From NCBI GenBank assembly GCA_945906005.1, contig CAMDQY010000004.1, positions 1-32,032 of the forward strand: DNA of 32,032 nt, in the 5' to 3' direction. Each line of letters starts with the position of its first letter. Positions within the stretch are counted from its first letter, which is position 1. The notes under the pieces are model-generated. The model made no database searches and was not told the DNA's origin. It was given only the letters and a program-made list of their open reading frames with translations. Position numbers and translations under genes: made by a program. This document shows, in pieces, positions 22,596-30,420 of the stretch. The stretch comes from Novosphingobium sp. Chol11 (GTDB lineage: Bacteria > Pseudomonadota > Alphaproteobacteria > Sphingomonadales > Sphingomonadaceae).

Positions 22596-23819
22596 ATGAA
22601 TGTGCAAGTTCAGGAGCGGCCAAAGGACAAGGCCGGTCAGACCCTGAAGATCATCGACGTCGATACTCACTGGAGCGAACCGGAAGATCTTTGGACCAGC
22701 CGCGCGCCCGCCAAGTGGAGGGATCGCGTCCCGCAGAAGAAACTCGACGCGCAGGGTGAGATGATGTGGACCATCGATGGCGACATCTCGATGGGCCTCG
22801 GCTCCGCAGCCAGTGTCGTCCACGAGACCGGGCGAAAGGCCGTTGGCACCGAATTCACCAAGTGGGGCGTCAACGAGGTTCACCCCGCCTGTTCGCAGCT
22901 TGGCCCCCGGCTCGACGTAATGGATGAGCAGGGCATCTGGGCGCACGTGCTCTATCCCAACGTGCTGGGTTTCGGCGGGCAAGGCAGGTTGACCGCGCAT
23001 GGCAACCGCTCAGCTACGGTCGACGAGGAACTGCGGCTGATCTCCACACAGATCTACAACGATGCCAGCGCTGAAATGCAGGCGAAATCGGGCGGGCGCA
23101 TGCTGCCGCAGGCGCTGCTGCCGTGGTGGGACATCAAGCTGGCGGTGGCCGAGGCCGAACGCTGTTTCGCTATGGGCATGACCGGCGTGAACATCAATTC
23201 GGACCCGCACCTCAACGGTATGCTCGATCTGTCAGAGGATTACTGGACGCCGCTATGGGAACTGTGCAGCGACAAGGGCGCGCCGATCAACTTCCACATC
23301 GGTGCGAGCGATAGCTCGTCAAGCTGGTTCGGCAAATCACCATGGCCGTCGTTCGACAGCAGCCAGAAGCTGGCGATGGGCTCGGCGATGATGTTCATCG
23401 CCAACAGCCAGGTGGTCGGCAACATCATCATTTCCGGGCTGCTGGAGCGCTTCCCCAAGCTCAAGTTCGTCTCGGCCGAAAGCGGGGTGGGCTGGTTGCC
23501 GTTCATGCTCGAGGCGCTCGAATACCAGATCAGCGAATCCGGGGCGAACATCGACGGGCGCTATTCTATGACCCCGCTCGAATACTTCCGGCGCAACATC
23601 TACTCGTGCTTCTGGTTCGAGAGCCAGGATTTCGCCCATGTCGCGCGCAAGCTGGGGATCGACAACGTGATGTTCGAGAGCGATTTCCCGCACCCGACCT
23701 GCCTTTATCCCGATCCTCTGGCTTCGGCGCACAAGTCGCTCGAGGGTTTCACCGACGAGGAGAAGGTCAAGGTGCTCAGCACCAATGCGGCTCGGTGTTA
23801 CAATCTAGATCTGAGCTGA
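22596..23819 (+). CDS. Amidohydrolase-2 (ACMSD-type) family protein 2
   Basis: A 407-residue TIM-barrel protein of the amidohydrolase-2 family. The N-terminal metal motif is IIDVDTHWSEP (Asp21, Asp23, His25), the mid-barrel His is in INFHIGAS, the VSAESGVGWLP strand follows, and the late Asp is in MFESDFPHP. It resembles amidohydrolase 1 in layout but is only distantly similar, so it probably serves a different step. ATG 22596 has GAGGAG at 22583-22588. It is followed by a strong terminator, so the transcript is monocistronic. It is divergent from the SDR/hydrolase operon. Confidence 0.9.
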   Translation: MNVQVQERPKDKAGQTLKIIDVDTHWSEPEDLWTSRAPAKWRDRVPQKKLDAQGEMMWTIDGDISMGLGSAASVVHETGRKAVGTEFTKWGVNEVHPACSQLGPRLDVMDEQGIWAHVLYPNVLGFGGQGRLTAHGNRSATVDEELRLISTQIYNDASAEMQAKSGGRMLPQALLPWWDIKLAVAEAERCFAMGMTGVNINSDPHLNGMLDLSEDYWTPLWELCSDKGAPINFHIGASDSSSSWFGKSPWPSFDSSQKLAMGSAMMFIANSQVVGNIIISGLLERFPKLKFVSAESGVGWLPFMLEALEYQISESGANIDGRYSMTPLEYFRRNIYSCFWFESQDFAHVARKLGIDNVMFESDFPHPTCLYPDPLASAHKSLEGFTDEEKVKVLSTNAARCYNLDLS

Positions 23820-23839
23820 ACAGTAAGCAGATCAATCAG

Positions 23840-23891
23840 CTTCCGGGAGGGGAGCCGGAAGGGGGTGGCGAGAAAACGCCCCCCCTTTTTT
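23840..23891 (+). terminator. Rho-independent terminator after amidohydrolase 2
   Basis: A first hairpin has arms CTTCCGG (23840-23846) and CCGGAAG (23855-23861). The terminator proper has left arm GGGGGTGGCG (23861-23870), loop AGAAAA and right arm CGCCCCCCC (23877-23885, one mismatch), followed by six T (23886-23891). The two hairpins share base 23861. It lies between converging genes, 11 bases from the acyl-CoA dehydrogenase stop. Confidence 0.85.
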
Positions 23892-23902
23892 GAGATGCGG
23901 CG

Positions 23903-26098
23903 CTACCGCGTCCTTGGCAGACCCAGCGTCTTTTCTGCGACCATGGAGCGCTGCACTTCGCTGGTGCCGCCATAGGTCACCGCGACCTGCGAGTGGCGGA
24001 AGCATTGGTTGATGAAGGCCGCGTGCTCGCTCTCGAACGTCAGTGATTCGGGAGCGGTGAGGTTCAAGAGGTCGAACGAGTCCCTGCGATAGGCCTCGGC
24101 CGAAAACAGCTTGCTCGCCGGACCATAGGCGAAGTTGGGTTTTTTCTCCGCCTCGACGAACAGGATGCGCTTGCGCAGGCAGTCGGCAGCAAGTGCATTG
24201 GCGTTCGCGCGGGTCAGTCGGCGGCGCGCCCCGGCGTGCTCGATCAGCGGGCTGCCGTCTCGGGTCAGTTCCTTGCACAGCTCCTCGGTGGCGTGAACTA
24301 TCCGATGCATGTAAGGCGCGAAGCTCATGCCCTGTTCGATCTCGAGCGCCAGCGCCAGCACGGCCAAGCCGCCGTTGACTTCGCCCAGCCGCCATTCATC
24401 AGGCACTTTGAGGCCGTCGTAATAGGTGATGTTGGTGCGCTCGTCCTGGAAGGTCTTGACCTCCTGCACGGTCACTTCGGGCACCTTCAGTGGCACCATG
24501 AACATGGTGATGCCCTTGTGCTTGGGCGCGTCGGGATCGGTGCGGGTGAGCAGGATCGCATAGTCGGCATGTTCGGCGCCGCTGGTGAACATCTTCTGCC
24601 CGTCGATGCGCCAGGCGTTGCCTTCCTTCACCGCTTTGGTCTTGGCCGCAAAAACGTCGGAACCCGAACCCGGCTCGCTGTAGCCCAGCGAACAGATCGA
24701 TTCGCCCGACACGATCTTGTCGAGAACCTCGCGCTTGACGGTTTCGGTGCCGAACCTGTCGATCATCACGCCGATGATGTTGGAAGTGCCGCGCGGGTGC
24801 GCGGTCCAGTTGAAGTCTTCCCAGACACGCATCGCCGCCTCCATCGCATAGGGGCTGGCGTTGCGGCCTCCCATGCGCTCGGGCCATTCGGGGAAAAGCA
24901 GGCCTGCCTCCGCCATCTTGCGGTTCACCGAGGGAACATAGCCCGAATAGGAATAGTGCGCCTTGGACATTTCCTCCGCAGTCAGCTGCGTCTCAAAAAA
25001 GGCCCGGGTCTCTTCGGCGAGGCCCAGCTCTTCTGGGGCAAGCGAAAAATTGACCGAGACTTCGCCCGGATCGGGAAGCGAAGCCTTGACCCCAGCGTAG
25101 CGGCGCGCCGCCGCCTCGTCGAGCAGCGCCTCGGGATCGCCCAGGACCAGCAGCCATGCGCGCGAACGCAGGTTGAACAGGTGGACATCGTATTCAAGCG
25201 TCAGCCCGTAGCCGCCGAAGGTGTGCAGCGAGTGCATCACCGCCTGTTCGGAGGCATTACCCGCCCACCAGGCTGCCGTGGCCACGGTCTCGCCCGCAAT
25301 GTCGGGCTCGCGCGCCAGATCGCTGACCGCGCGCCAAACCATCAGCCGCCCGGCATCAACCGCGACGATTGCGTCGGCAAGCGGGTGCGACACACCCTGA
25401 TATGCTCCGATTGGCTTGCCGAATTGTACGCGCTCGCAGGCGTATTCGGATGCCAGCCGGATCGCCTCGGCGGACAGGCCGATAAGCGCCGCGCCAATCA
25501 GCAGCTTCCATTCTTCGAGCGCCGCATCGAAGCGCGCGGTCGCAGCACTGCCGCTCGCCAGCACGCTGACATCGCCCGCAGACAGGTCGATCCGGTCGAT
25601 CGGCGTGGAAGCGAGGGTCTTTTCAGGAGCGGGGTTGGGCGTGCGGCGAACCAGCACCACTTCACCGCCGCGCCGCGCGATCACCGCCACCGCTGCCGCG
25701 CCTCCGGCAACGAGCTGCACTGGCTGTTCGCCGGCATCGTGCATGGCAATGGTGACTGCGGCGCTGCCTGCCAGCGCCTCGTCGAGCAGTTCGCCGTCAC
25801 CACCCAGATCGGCGAGCAGGCTCGCCGCGACGAGTGCTTCGGCAAGCGGCCCGGAAACGAGCCTGCGCCCTGCCTGCTCCATCAGCAGCACGGCATCGAA
25901 CAAGCCGAGGCCAAGCCCGCCCTTGTCCTCGGAAACGCGCAGGCCAAGCGCGCCAAGCTCGCCAAGCCCGGTCCACAATGCGGCGTCGAAGCCGGTGGGA
26001 AGCGCGGCGCGCACGCGGGCAATGCTGCTCTCCTCGTCGAGGAAGCGCGTGTAGGCATCGAGCATCATCTGCTGGTCGTCGGTGGGTTCCAGGTTCAT
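23903..26098 (-). CDS. Double-length acyl-CoA dehydrogenase (two fused ACAD modules)
   Basis: A 731-residue flavoprotein that introduces a 2,3 double bond into an acyl-CoA. The first module (about 1-340) has the C-terminal ACAD features CERVQFGKPIGAYQG and HTFGGYGLTLEYD but a degenerate middle. The second (about 350-731) has the FAD/substrate loop GYSEPGSGSD, DGQKMFTSGAEHADY, and the late VTYGGTSEVQRSMVAE, but no RxQFG block. The two halves therefore look complementary, as in heteromeric ACADs used for bulky ring or side-chain substrates, here joined in one chain. I prefer ATG 26098, because GGAAGGA (26108-26114) is 9 bases upstream; an ATG at 26107 abuts that site. It is divergent from acyl-CoA synthetase 4, with a motif copy between them. 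Confidence 0.9.
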   Translation of the reverse strand: MNLEPTDDQQMMLDAYTRFLDEESSIARVRAALPTGFDAALWTGLGELGALGLRVSEDKGGLGLGLFDAVLLMEQAGRRLVSGPLAEALVAASLLADLGGDGELLDEALAGSAAVTIAMHDAGEQPVQLVAGGAAAVAVIARRGGEVVLVRRTPNPAPEKTLASTPIDRIDLSAGDVSVLASGSAATARFDAALEEWKLLIGAALIGLSAEAIRLASEYACERVQFGKPIGAYQGVSHPLADAIVAVDAGRLMVWRAVSDLAREPDIAGETVATAAWWAGNASEQAVMHSLHTFGGYGLTLEYDVHLFNLRSRAWLLVLGDPEALLDEAAARRYAGVKASLPDPGEVSVNFSLAPEELGLAEETRAFFETQLTAEEMSKAHYSYSGYVPSVNRKMAEAGLLFPEWPERMGGRNASPYAMEAAMRVWEDFNWTAHPRGTSNIIGVMIDRFGTETVKREVLDKIVSGESICSLGYSEPGSGSDVFAAKTKAVKEGNAWRIDGQKMFTSGAEHADYAILLTRTDPDAPKHKGITMFMVPLKVPEVTVQEVKTFQDERTNITYYDGLKVPDEWRLGEVNGGLAVLALALEIEQGMSFAPYMHRIVHATEELCKELTRDGSPLIEHAGARRRLTRANANALAADCLRKRILFVEAEKKPNFAYGPASKLFSAEAYRRDSFDLLNLTAPESLTFESEHAAFINQCFRHSQVAVTYGGTSEVQRSMVAEKTLGLPRTR

Positions 26099-26138
26099 CG
26101 GTCTCATTCCTTCCGGCCAAGGGGCCTTCTCGACAATC

Positions 26139-26151
26139 GGTTAGACAATTG
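26139..26151 (+). promoter_or_regulatory. Shared motif, copy 4 (between ACAD and acyl-CoA synthetase 4)
   Basis: GGTTAGACAATTG, 13 of the 14 motif bases (the last G is A here). It lies 40 bases upstream of the acyl-CoA dehydrogenase start and 161 bases before the acyl-CoA synthetase start, in a 214-base divergent region that otherwise shows no gene. Its orientation relative to the dehydrogenase is opposite to that of copies 1 and 3 relative to their crotonases. Confidence 0.55.
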
Positions 26152-26312
26152 AGCCGCGCAGGCAAGTGTGAATTGCGCCATCTGCACCTTCGGGCATGCC
26201 GACAGGCACTGCGGCCAACATCGTCCAATGAGATAGTTGAATCTCGCGAGCACTCGTGCAAGGCCCGTGACCGCGCGAACCAAAGAACCGCGCTCCACAT
26301 CGAGAGGCAGCC

Positions 26313-27905
26313 TTGACCGAAATCGACCTGAACGATCCGATGGCCGTCGGCAGCCTGACAGGCTGGTCGAAGATCCATCCCGACAAGCCCGCGGTCATCA
26401 CCGTATGGGATGACAATTGGATCAGCTTCGCGCAGCTCGAAGACCAGGCGAACCGCACCGCGCAGCTTTTCCGCAAGCTTGGCCTCTCGCGCGGCGACAC
26501 CGTTTCGACGCTGGTTGGCAACTCCATCGAGTTTCTCGAGATCAATTGTGGATCGCAGCGCAGCGGGCTTTATCTCGTGCCGATCGCCTCGCGCCTCAAC
26601 GCCGACGAGGCCGCCTACATCATCAATGACAGCCAGTCGCGCGTCGCGGTGATCGATGCCGGAACCAAGCACGGCGCGGAACTCGCAGAAAATATTGCCT
26701 CGCTTTGCCCCAAGGTCGAGCATGTCTATGCCGTGCGGGGCGATCTGCCGGGGCTGGAGCGCTGGGAGCAGGCAGTGGCAGCGATGCCTGCGCAGATGAT
26801 CGAAGATCCCAGTGTCGGCGTGCCGATGATCTATTCGTCGGGCACGACCGGGCAGCCCAAGGGGGTCAAGCACCCGCTTCCAGACGAACCCTTTGGCGGG
26901 CCGAGCAGGCACCTGCCGCTGATGACGAGCTGGTATCACATGCGCACGCGGATGGATTTCATCGTCTCCGCGCCGATGTATCACTCGGGCGCCAACTCGT
27001 TCGCGATGTCCACCCTCGCACTGGGCGGAACAGTGATCCTGTTCGAGAAGTTCGACCCCGAGAAGATGCTGCAGGTCATCGAACGCTACAAACCGCATGG
27101 CGGCCAGTTCGTGCCGACCATGTTCACTCGCATGGTCAAGCTGCCGCAAGAGGTGCGCGACATGTACGACGTTTCCTCACTCGAACTGGCGCTCCATTCC
27201 GCCGCGCCCTGCCCGGTCGAGGTCAAGCGAGCGATGATCGAATGGTGGGGACCGATCTTCGAGGACCTGTATGGCGGTGCCGAGAACATCGGCCTGTGCC
27301 AGATTGGCAGCAAGGAATGGCTGAAGAAGCCGGGCTCGGTCGGCCGCGCGACACACGGCGTGCTGCACATCTGCGACGAAGCGGGCAACGAGTTGCCAAT
27401 AGGTGAAAACGGCCTCGTCTATTTCGAGCACCCCGAGGCCCAGTTCGAATATCTGGGCGATGATGAGAAGACCAAGGGCTCCTACGATCCCAAGGGGCGC
27501 GGCTGGCGCACTTATGGCGACATCGGCCATGTCGACGAGGACGGTTACCTGTTCCTCACCGACCGGCGCTCGTTCATGATCGTCGCGGGCGGGGTCAACA
27601 TCTATCCGCAGGAAGCCGAAAACGTGCTGACCATGCACCCCAGGATCGCAGATGTGGTGGTGTTCGGCGTGCCCGATCCCGACATGGGCGAGCAGGTCAA
27701 GGCGGTGGTCCAGCCAGCCGACTGGAACGCGGCCGGGCCGGAACTGGAGGCCGAACTGATCGAATACTGCAAGTCGAAGCTGGCAACGCTCAAGTGCCCC
27801 AAGACCATCGATTTCCAGCGGGAACTAGCGCGCGACGACAACGGCAAGATTTCCAAGAAGGCACTGCGCGACAGCTACTGGCAGGGCAGGACCGTCGGCG
27901 GGTGA
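26313..27905 (+). CDS. Acyl-CoA synthetase (AMP-forming), class I adenylating enzyme 4
   Basis: A 530-residue AMP-binding enzyme of the long-chain/alicyclic acyl-CoA synthetase type. P-loop IYSSGTTGQPKG (173-184), an extended segment after it (about 190-215), SAPMYHSGAN, the adenine region YGGAENIG in place of YG-x-TE, YGDIGHVDEDGY with ribose-binding Asp, DRRSFMIVAGGVNIYPQEAE (hinge and A8), and Lys512 in DNGKISKKAL. Catalytic residues are intact. The start is TTG 26313, with GAGAGG at 26302-26307 as ribosome site; no ATG nearby fits the family N-terminus. It is cotranscribed with the SnoaL-like gene 13 bases downstream and divergent from the double acyl-CoA dehydrogenase, a natural activation/dehydrogenation pair. 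Confidence 0.92.
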   Translation: MTEIDLNDPMAVGSLTGWSKIHPDKPAVITVWDDNWISFAQLEDQANRTAQLFRKLGLSRGDTVSTLVGNSIEFLEINCGSQRSGLYLVPIASRLNADEAAYIINDSQSRVAVIDAGTKHGAELAENIASLCPKVEHVYAVRGDLPGLERWEQAVAAMPAQMIEDPSVGVPMIYSSGTTGQPKGVKHPLPDEPFGGPSRHLPLMTSWYHMRTRMDFIVSAPMYHSGANSFAMSTLALGGTVILFEKFDPEKMLQVIERYKPHGGQFVPTMFTRMVKLPQEVRDMYDVSSLELALHSAAPCPVEVKRAMIEWWGPIFEDLYGGAENIGLCQIGSKEWLKKPGSVGRATHGVLHICDEAGNELPIGENGLVYFEHPEAQFEYLGDDEKTKGSYDPKGRGWRTYGDIGHVDEDGYLFLTDRRSFMIVAGGVNIYPQEAENVLTMHPRIADVVVFGVPDPDMGEQVKAVVQPADWNAAGPELEAELIEYCKSKLATLKCPKTIDFQRELARDDNGKISKKALRDSYWQGRTVGG

Positions 27906-27918
27906 GGGAGAAGATTTG

Positions 27919-28407
27919 ATGACGAGCAGTTCAAAGACCATCGAGGAGCGCCTGCAAGCGCTCGAGGACCATGAGGCGATCCGCCAGGTGCTGGCTGGCT
28001 ACGGCTATTCGGTCGATGGGCTAAACTACGATTCGGTTGCGGATTTCTATGCCGAGGATGGCAGGTATCTCGTTGACGATACGCTCGACTTCCGGGGTCG
28101 CTCGGCGGTTGCCAGCATCACCAAGGATGAGGGCCACCGCGCACTGGTCGCCGGCGGCGTCGCGCACATCGCGCTGCCGCCATACATCGTCGTTGAGGGC
28201 AACGAGGCGTCCGCGACCTGCCACACCATGATCCCCCGAATGGGTAATGACGGCTATTACATGTGGCGGCTTTCCGCGTCACGGCTCGAACTGGCGCGCG
28301 AGGCGGATGGCGAGTGGCGGATCGCCAAGCGCCAGACTTGGTCCTTGGACGGCAATCCGCGTGGCCCCGAAATGCTGGGCGACCTGCGCAAGGTGCGGCG
28401 GGACTAA
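27919..28407 (+). CDS. SnoaL-like (NTF2 superfamily) protein
   Basis: A 162-residue protein. EERLQALEDHEAIRQVLAGYGYSVD is the N-terminal helix typical of the SnoaL_4/aromatic-dioxygenase-beta-like group. DFYAEDGRYLVD and the following strands form the cone barrel, and the late strands include MWRLSASRLELAREADGEWRIAKR. Such proteins in catabolic clusters act as isomerases or dehydratases, or as small subunits of oxygenases. No partner alpha subunit is adjacent. ATG 27919 was chosen over TTG 27916 because GAGGGAGAAG (27904-27913) is well placed. Its 3' end overlaps the converging oxidoreductase gene by 4 bases. Confidence 0.82.
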   Translation: MTSSSKTIEERLQALEDHEAIRQVLAGYGYSVDGLNYDSVADFYAEDGRYLVDDTLDFRGRSAVASITKDEGHRALVAGGVAHIALPPYIVVEGNEASATCHTMIPRMGNDGYYMWRLSASRLELAREADGEWRIAKRQTWSLDGNPRGPEMLGDLRKVRRD

Positions 28408-29477
28408 CCCAATTTCTGCCGCGCCCCGCTGGACGAAGCCGCATCGATGGCATCGAGCAGCTTTGTTAGCCGCACCGCGTCATCGAAATCGGGCACGGTG
28501 AAAGTATTGTTCTCGATGTCGTCGGCAAATCGCGCCCATGCTTCGGCGACATTGACCGGCGCGTATTTCAGGCCCTCGACCACGTGCGCGGCAGGCGGCG
28601 GCGCGTCGAAGCTCGTCTCCAGCACGATCGTACCCGCCTGATAGCCGCCGGGAAAGCTGCTGCCCAGCTTCAGCGAGCCCTTGCTGCCAACCAGTTCGAG
28701 CGCGAACGGCCGGTCGCTCACCCCGCCCGTCACTTCCAGCGTGGAGACGCAGCCACTCTCGTGCTTGCCCAGCACCAGCATGTGATCGGCGCAGGTGCGC
28801 TCGACCACCTCGTCGCTGCCGACGATAGGCACCTGCTTGCGCATGATCGTGTTGCGCGCATCCAGTTCGCGGTAGGGTCCAAGCAGGAACTCGATCATCG
28901 TGAGAGTGTGACCACCCGCGATGGTTTCCAGCGTCGCTCCGTTGGCCTTGTCCTGCAGGTAGGCGTAGTGCGCCGGCGCGCTGTCGCCCCAGCCACCAGT
29001 GGGAGAGAACACCCGGCACACCTGGAGCTCGCCGACAAGGCCCTCGTCGATCAGCTTGCGAGCATGAAGCACCGCCGGAGCGGACAGCGCCTGCGTACCG
29101 ATCATCACGTGTGCGCCCTTGGGCACGGCCGCCGCCATCTCTTCGGCTTCGGCGAGGTCGCGTCCCAAGGGCCATTCGCAAAACACGTGTTTGCCCGCGG
29201 CGAGCGCGGCGAGAACCACGGCGCGATGCTCGGGCACCTTCACCGACACCGCGACGATGTCGATGTCCGGATCGCGCACCAGCGCAAGCGAGTCGCCAAA
29301 AGCGCGATTGCCGCCGAACGCGGCATTTGCCTCGTCGGCAAGTTCCTGCGTACGCCCGGAAACCGCCTCTATCGCGAACCGGCCGGTCATCTTGCGCAGG
29401 GCAGGCACATGGGCATCATGCGCCCATGCCCGCGTCGCATTGCCGCCGACGATGCCGATCCTGTGCCGGTTTGCCAT
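28404..29477 (-). CDS. Gfo/Idh/MocA family oxidoreductase, Gal80-like
   Basis: A 357-residue NAD(P)-dependent oxidoreductase-fold protein. The N-terminal Rossmann motif is IGIVGGNATRAWAHDAH (7-23). DIDIVAVSVKVPEH and KHVFCEWPLGRDLAEAEEM match the family's EKP block, but Trp replaces the usual catalytic Lys, as in Gal80-like members. The C-terminal alpha/beta domain includes GGHTLTMIEFLLGP. With the Lys gone, classical hydride-transfer chemistry on a sugar is doubtful; a binding or atypical redox role is possible. ATG 29477 follows GAGAGGA. It is the last of three minus-strand genes after a Rieske oxygenase and an amidohydrolase, 28 bases downstream of the latter. Confidence 0.87.
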   Translation of the reverse strand: MANRHRIGIVGGNATRAWAHDAHVPALRKMTGRFAIEAVSGRTQELADEANAAFGGNRAFGDSLALVRDPDIDIVAVSVKVPEHRAVVLAALAAGKHVFCEWPLGRDLAEAEEMAAAVPKGAHVMIGTQALSAPAVLHARKLIDEGLVGELQVCRVFSPTGGWGDSAPAHYAYLQDKANGATLETIAGGHTLTMIEFLLGPYRELDARNTIMRKQVPIVGSDEVVERTCADHMLVLGKHESGCVSTLEVTGGVSDRPFALELVGSKGSLKLGSSFPGGYQAGTIVLETSFDAPPPAAHVVEGLKYAPVNVAEAWARFADDIENNTFTVPDFDDAVRLTKLLDAIDAASSSGARQKLG

Positions 29478-29505
29478 GTCTTGTCCTCTCCGCCTGTCAG
29501 GCAAT

Positions 29506-30375
29506 CTAGTCGAGTTTGAACACGCGCGCTGCGTTCTCGCGCAGGAACTTGGGCCACACCTCGTCCTTGAACGGCACGTTCTCCAGTTCGGTGAAGATGC
29601 GCTCGAGGCTCAGGCCCGCCGGGAAATATCCCGCATAGATGATCTTGTCGGGTCCGCGCTTGTTGGCAAAATCGATGACGGCCTTGGGGTAATGCTTGGG
29701 CGCGAAGGCCGAGGTCGAATAGTAGAGGTTGGGGTACTTGAGCATCAGCTTGACCGCCAGATCCTCCCACGGTTCGGCCCCGTGGCGCATCACGAAACGC
29801 AGTTCGGGGAAGAACCAGCACACCTCGTCGAGATGCTCGACCTTCTGCGTGCGCAAAGGAAAGCGCGGCCCCGGCACCCCGACATTGCCGACGAACGGAA
29901 TGTCGAGATCGATGCATTCGGCATAGAAGGGATAGAGCTCTCGTTCGTTGAGTGCGACCTGCGGGACCGAGGCTGCCGGGAAATAGGACAGCGCCTTGAT
30001 GTCATGCTCTTTCTTCATCCGACGGATACGCCGGATCTCCTCCATGCCGAGGATCGGATTGATCGTCACCGAGCAGAAAAAACGATCTTTGAACTTACCG
30101 AGCGATTCGGGATATTGTAGCGCGTTGTCGATTGGCAGCATGGCCTTGGCGATGTTGTACTTGTCCATTTCCGCGACCATGTTTTCGACGAATTTCGCCG
30201 GGTCGGAGCCGATGTTCGGCACGTTCTTGAACATGTAACCGGCGGGCATCGTGGTGCTCTTGCCCGGCGCATCGCGCTGCATCGTTGCCATCGACTGGTA
30301 GCCCGCGACGTTGTGCTCGTCGGTAGGTATGTTCATCATGCAATCGATGACGCGGATGTCCTTGGGAAATGCCAT
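29506..30375 (-). CDS. Amidohydrolase-2 family protein 3, lacking the usual metal ligands
   Basis: A 289-residue TIM-barrel protein of the amidohydrolase-2 superfamily. The first strand reads RVIDCMMNIP (8-17), where active members have D-x-H. The mid-barrel strand is FVGNVGVPGP (161-170) instead of an H-x-G strand, and the late strand is IIYAGYFPAGLSLERI (245-260) where GSD-YP carries the catalytic Asp. His198 in RFVMRHGAE is kept. The fold is recognisable from PELRFVMRHG, YPNLYYSTSA and the final EN-AARVFKLD helix. Loss of most ligands suggests a non-metal or regulatory role, or a separate subfamily with different residues. It is the middle gene of the Rieske/amidohydrolase/Gfo-Idh operon. 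Confidence 0.85.
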   Translation of the reverse strand: MAFPKDIRVIDCMMNIPTDEHNVAGYQSMATMQRDAPGKSTTMPAGYMFKNVPNIGSDPAKFVENMVAEMDKYNIAKAMLPIDNALQYPESLGKFKDRFFCSVTINPILGMEEIRRIRRMKKEHDIKALSYFPAASVPQVALNERELYPFYAECIDLDIPFVGNVGVPGPRFPLRTQKVEHLDEVCWFFPELRFVMRHGAEPWEDLAVKLMLKYPNLYYSTSAFAPKHYPKAVIDFANKRGPDKIIYAGYFPAGLSLERIFTELENVPFKDEVWPKFLRENAARVFKLD

Positions 30376-30420
30376 GGCTGCTCTCTCTTCGTGGTTCTGG
30401 TTCGGCGCGGCGTTAGCGCT

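Noticed and set aside
24236-26152. 638-codon plus-strand open frame opposite the acyl-CoA dehydrogenase
   Set aside because: It mirrors the dehydrogenase gene, has shadow-like composition and no recognisable domain.
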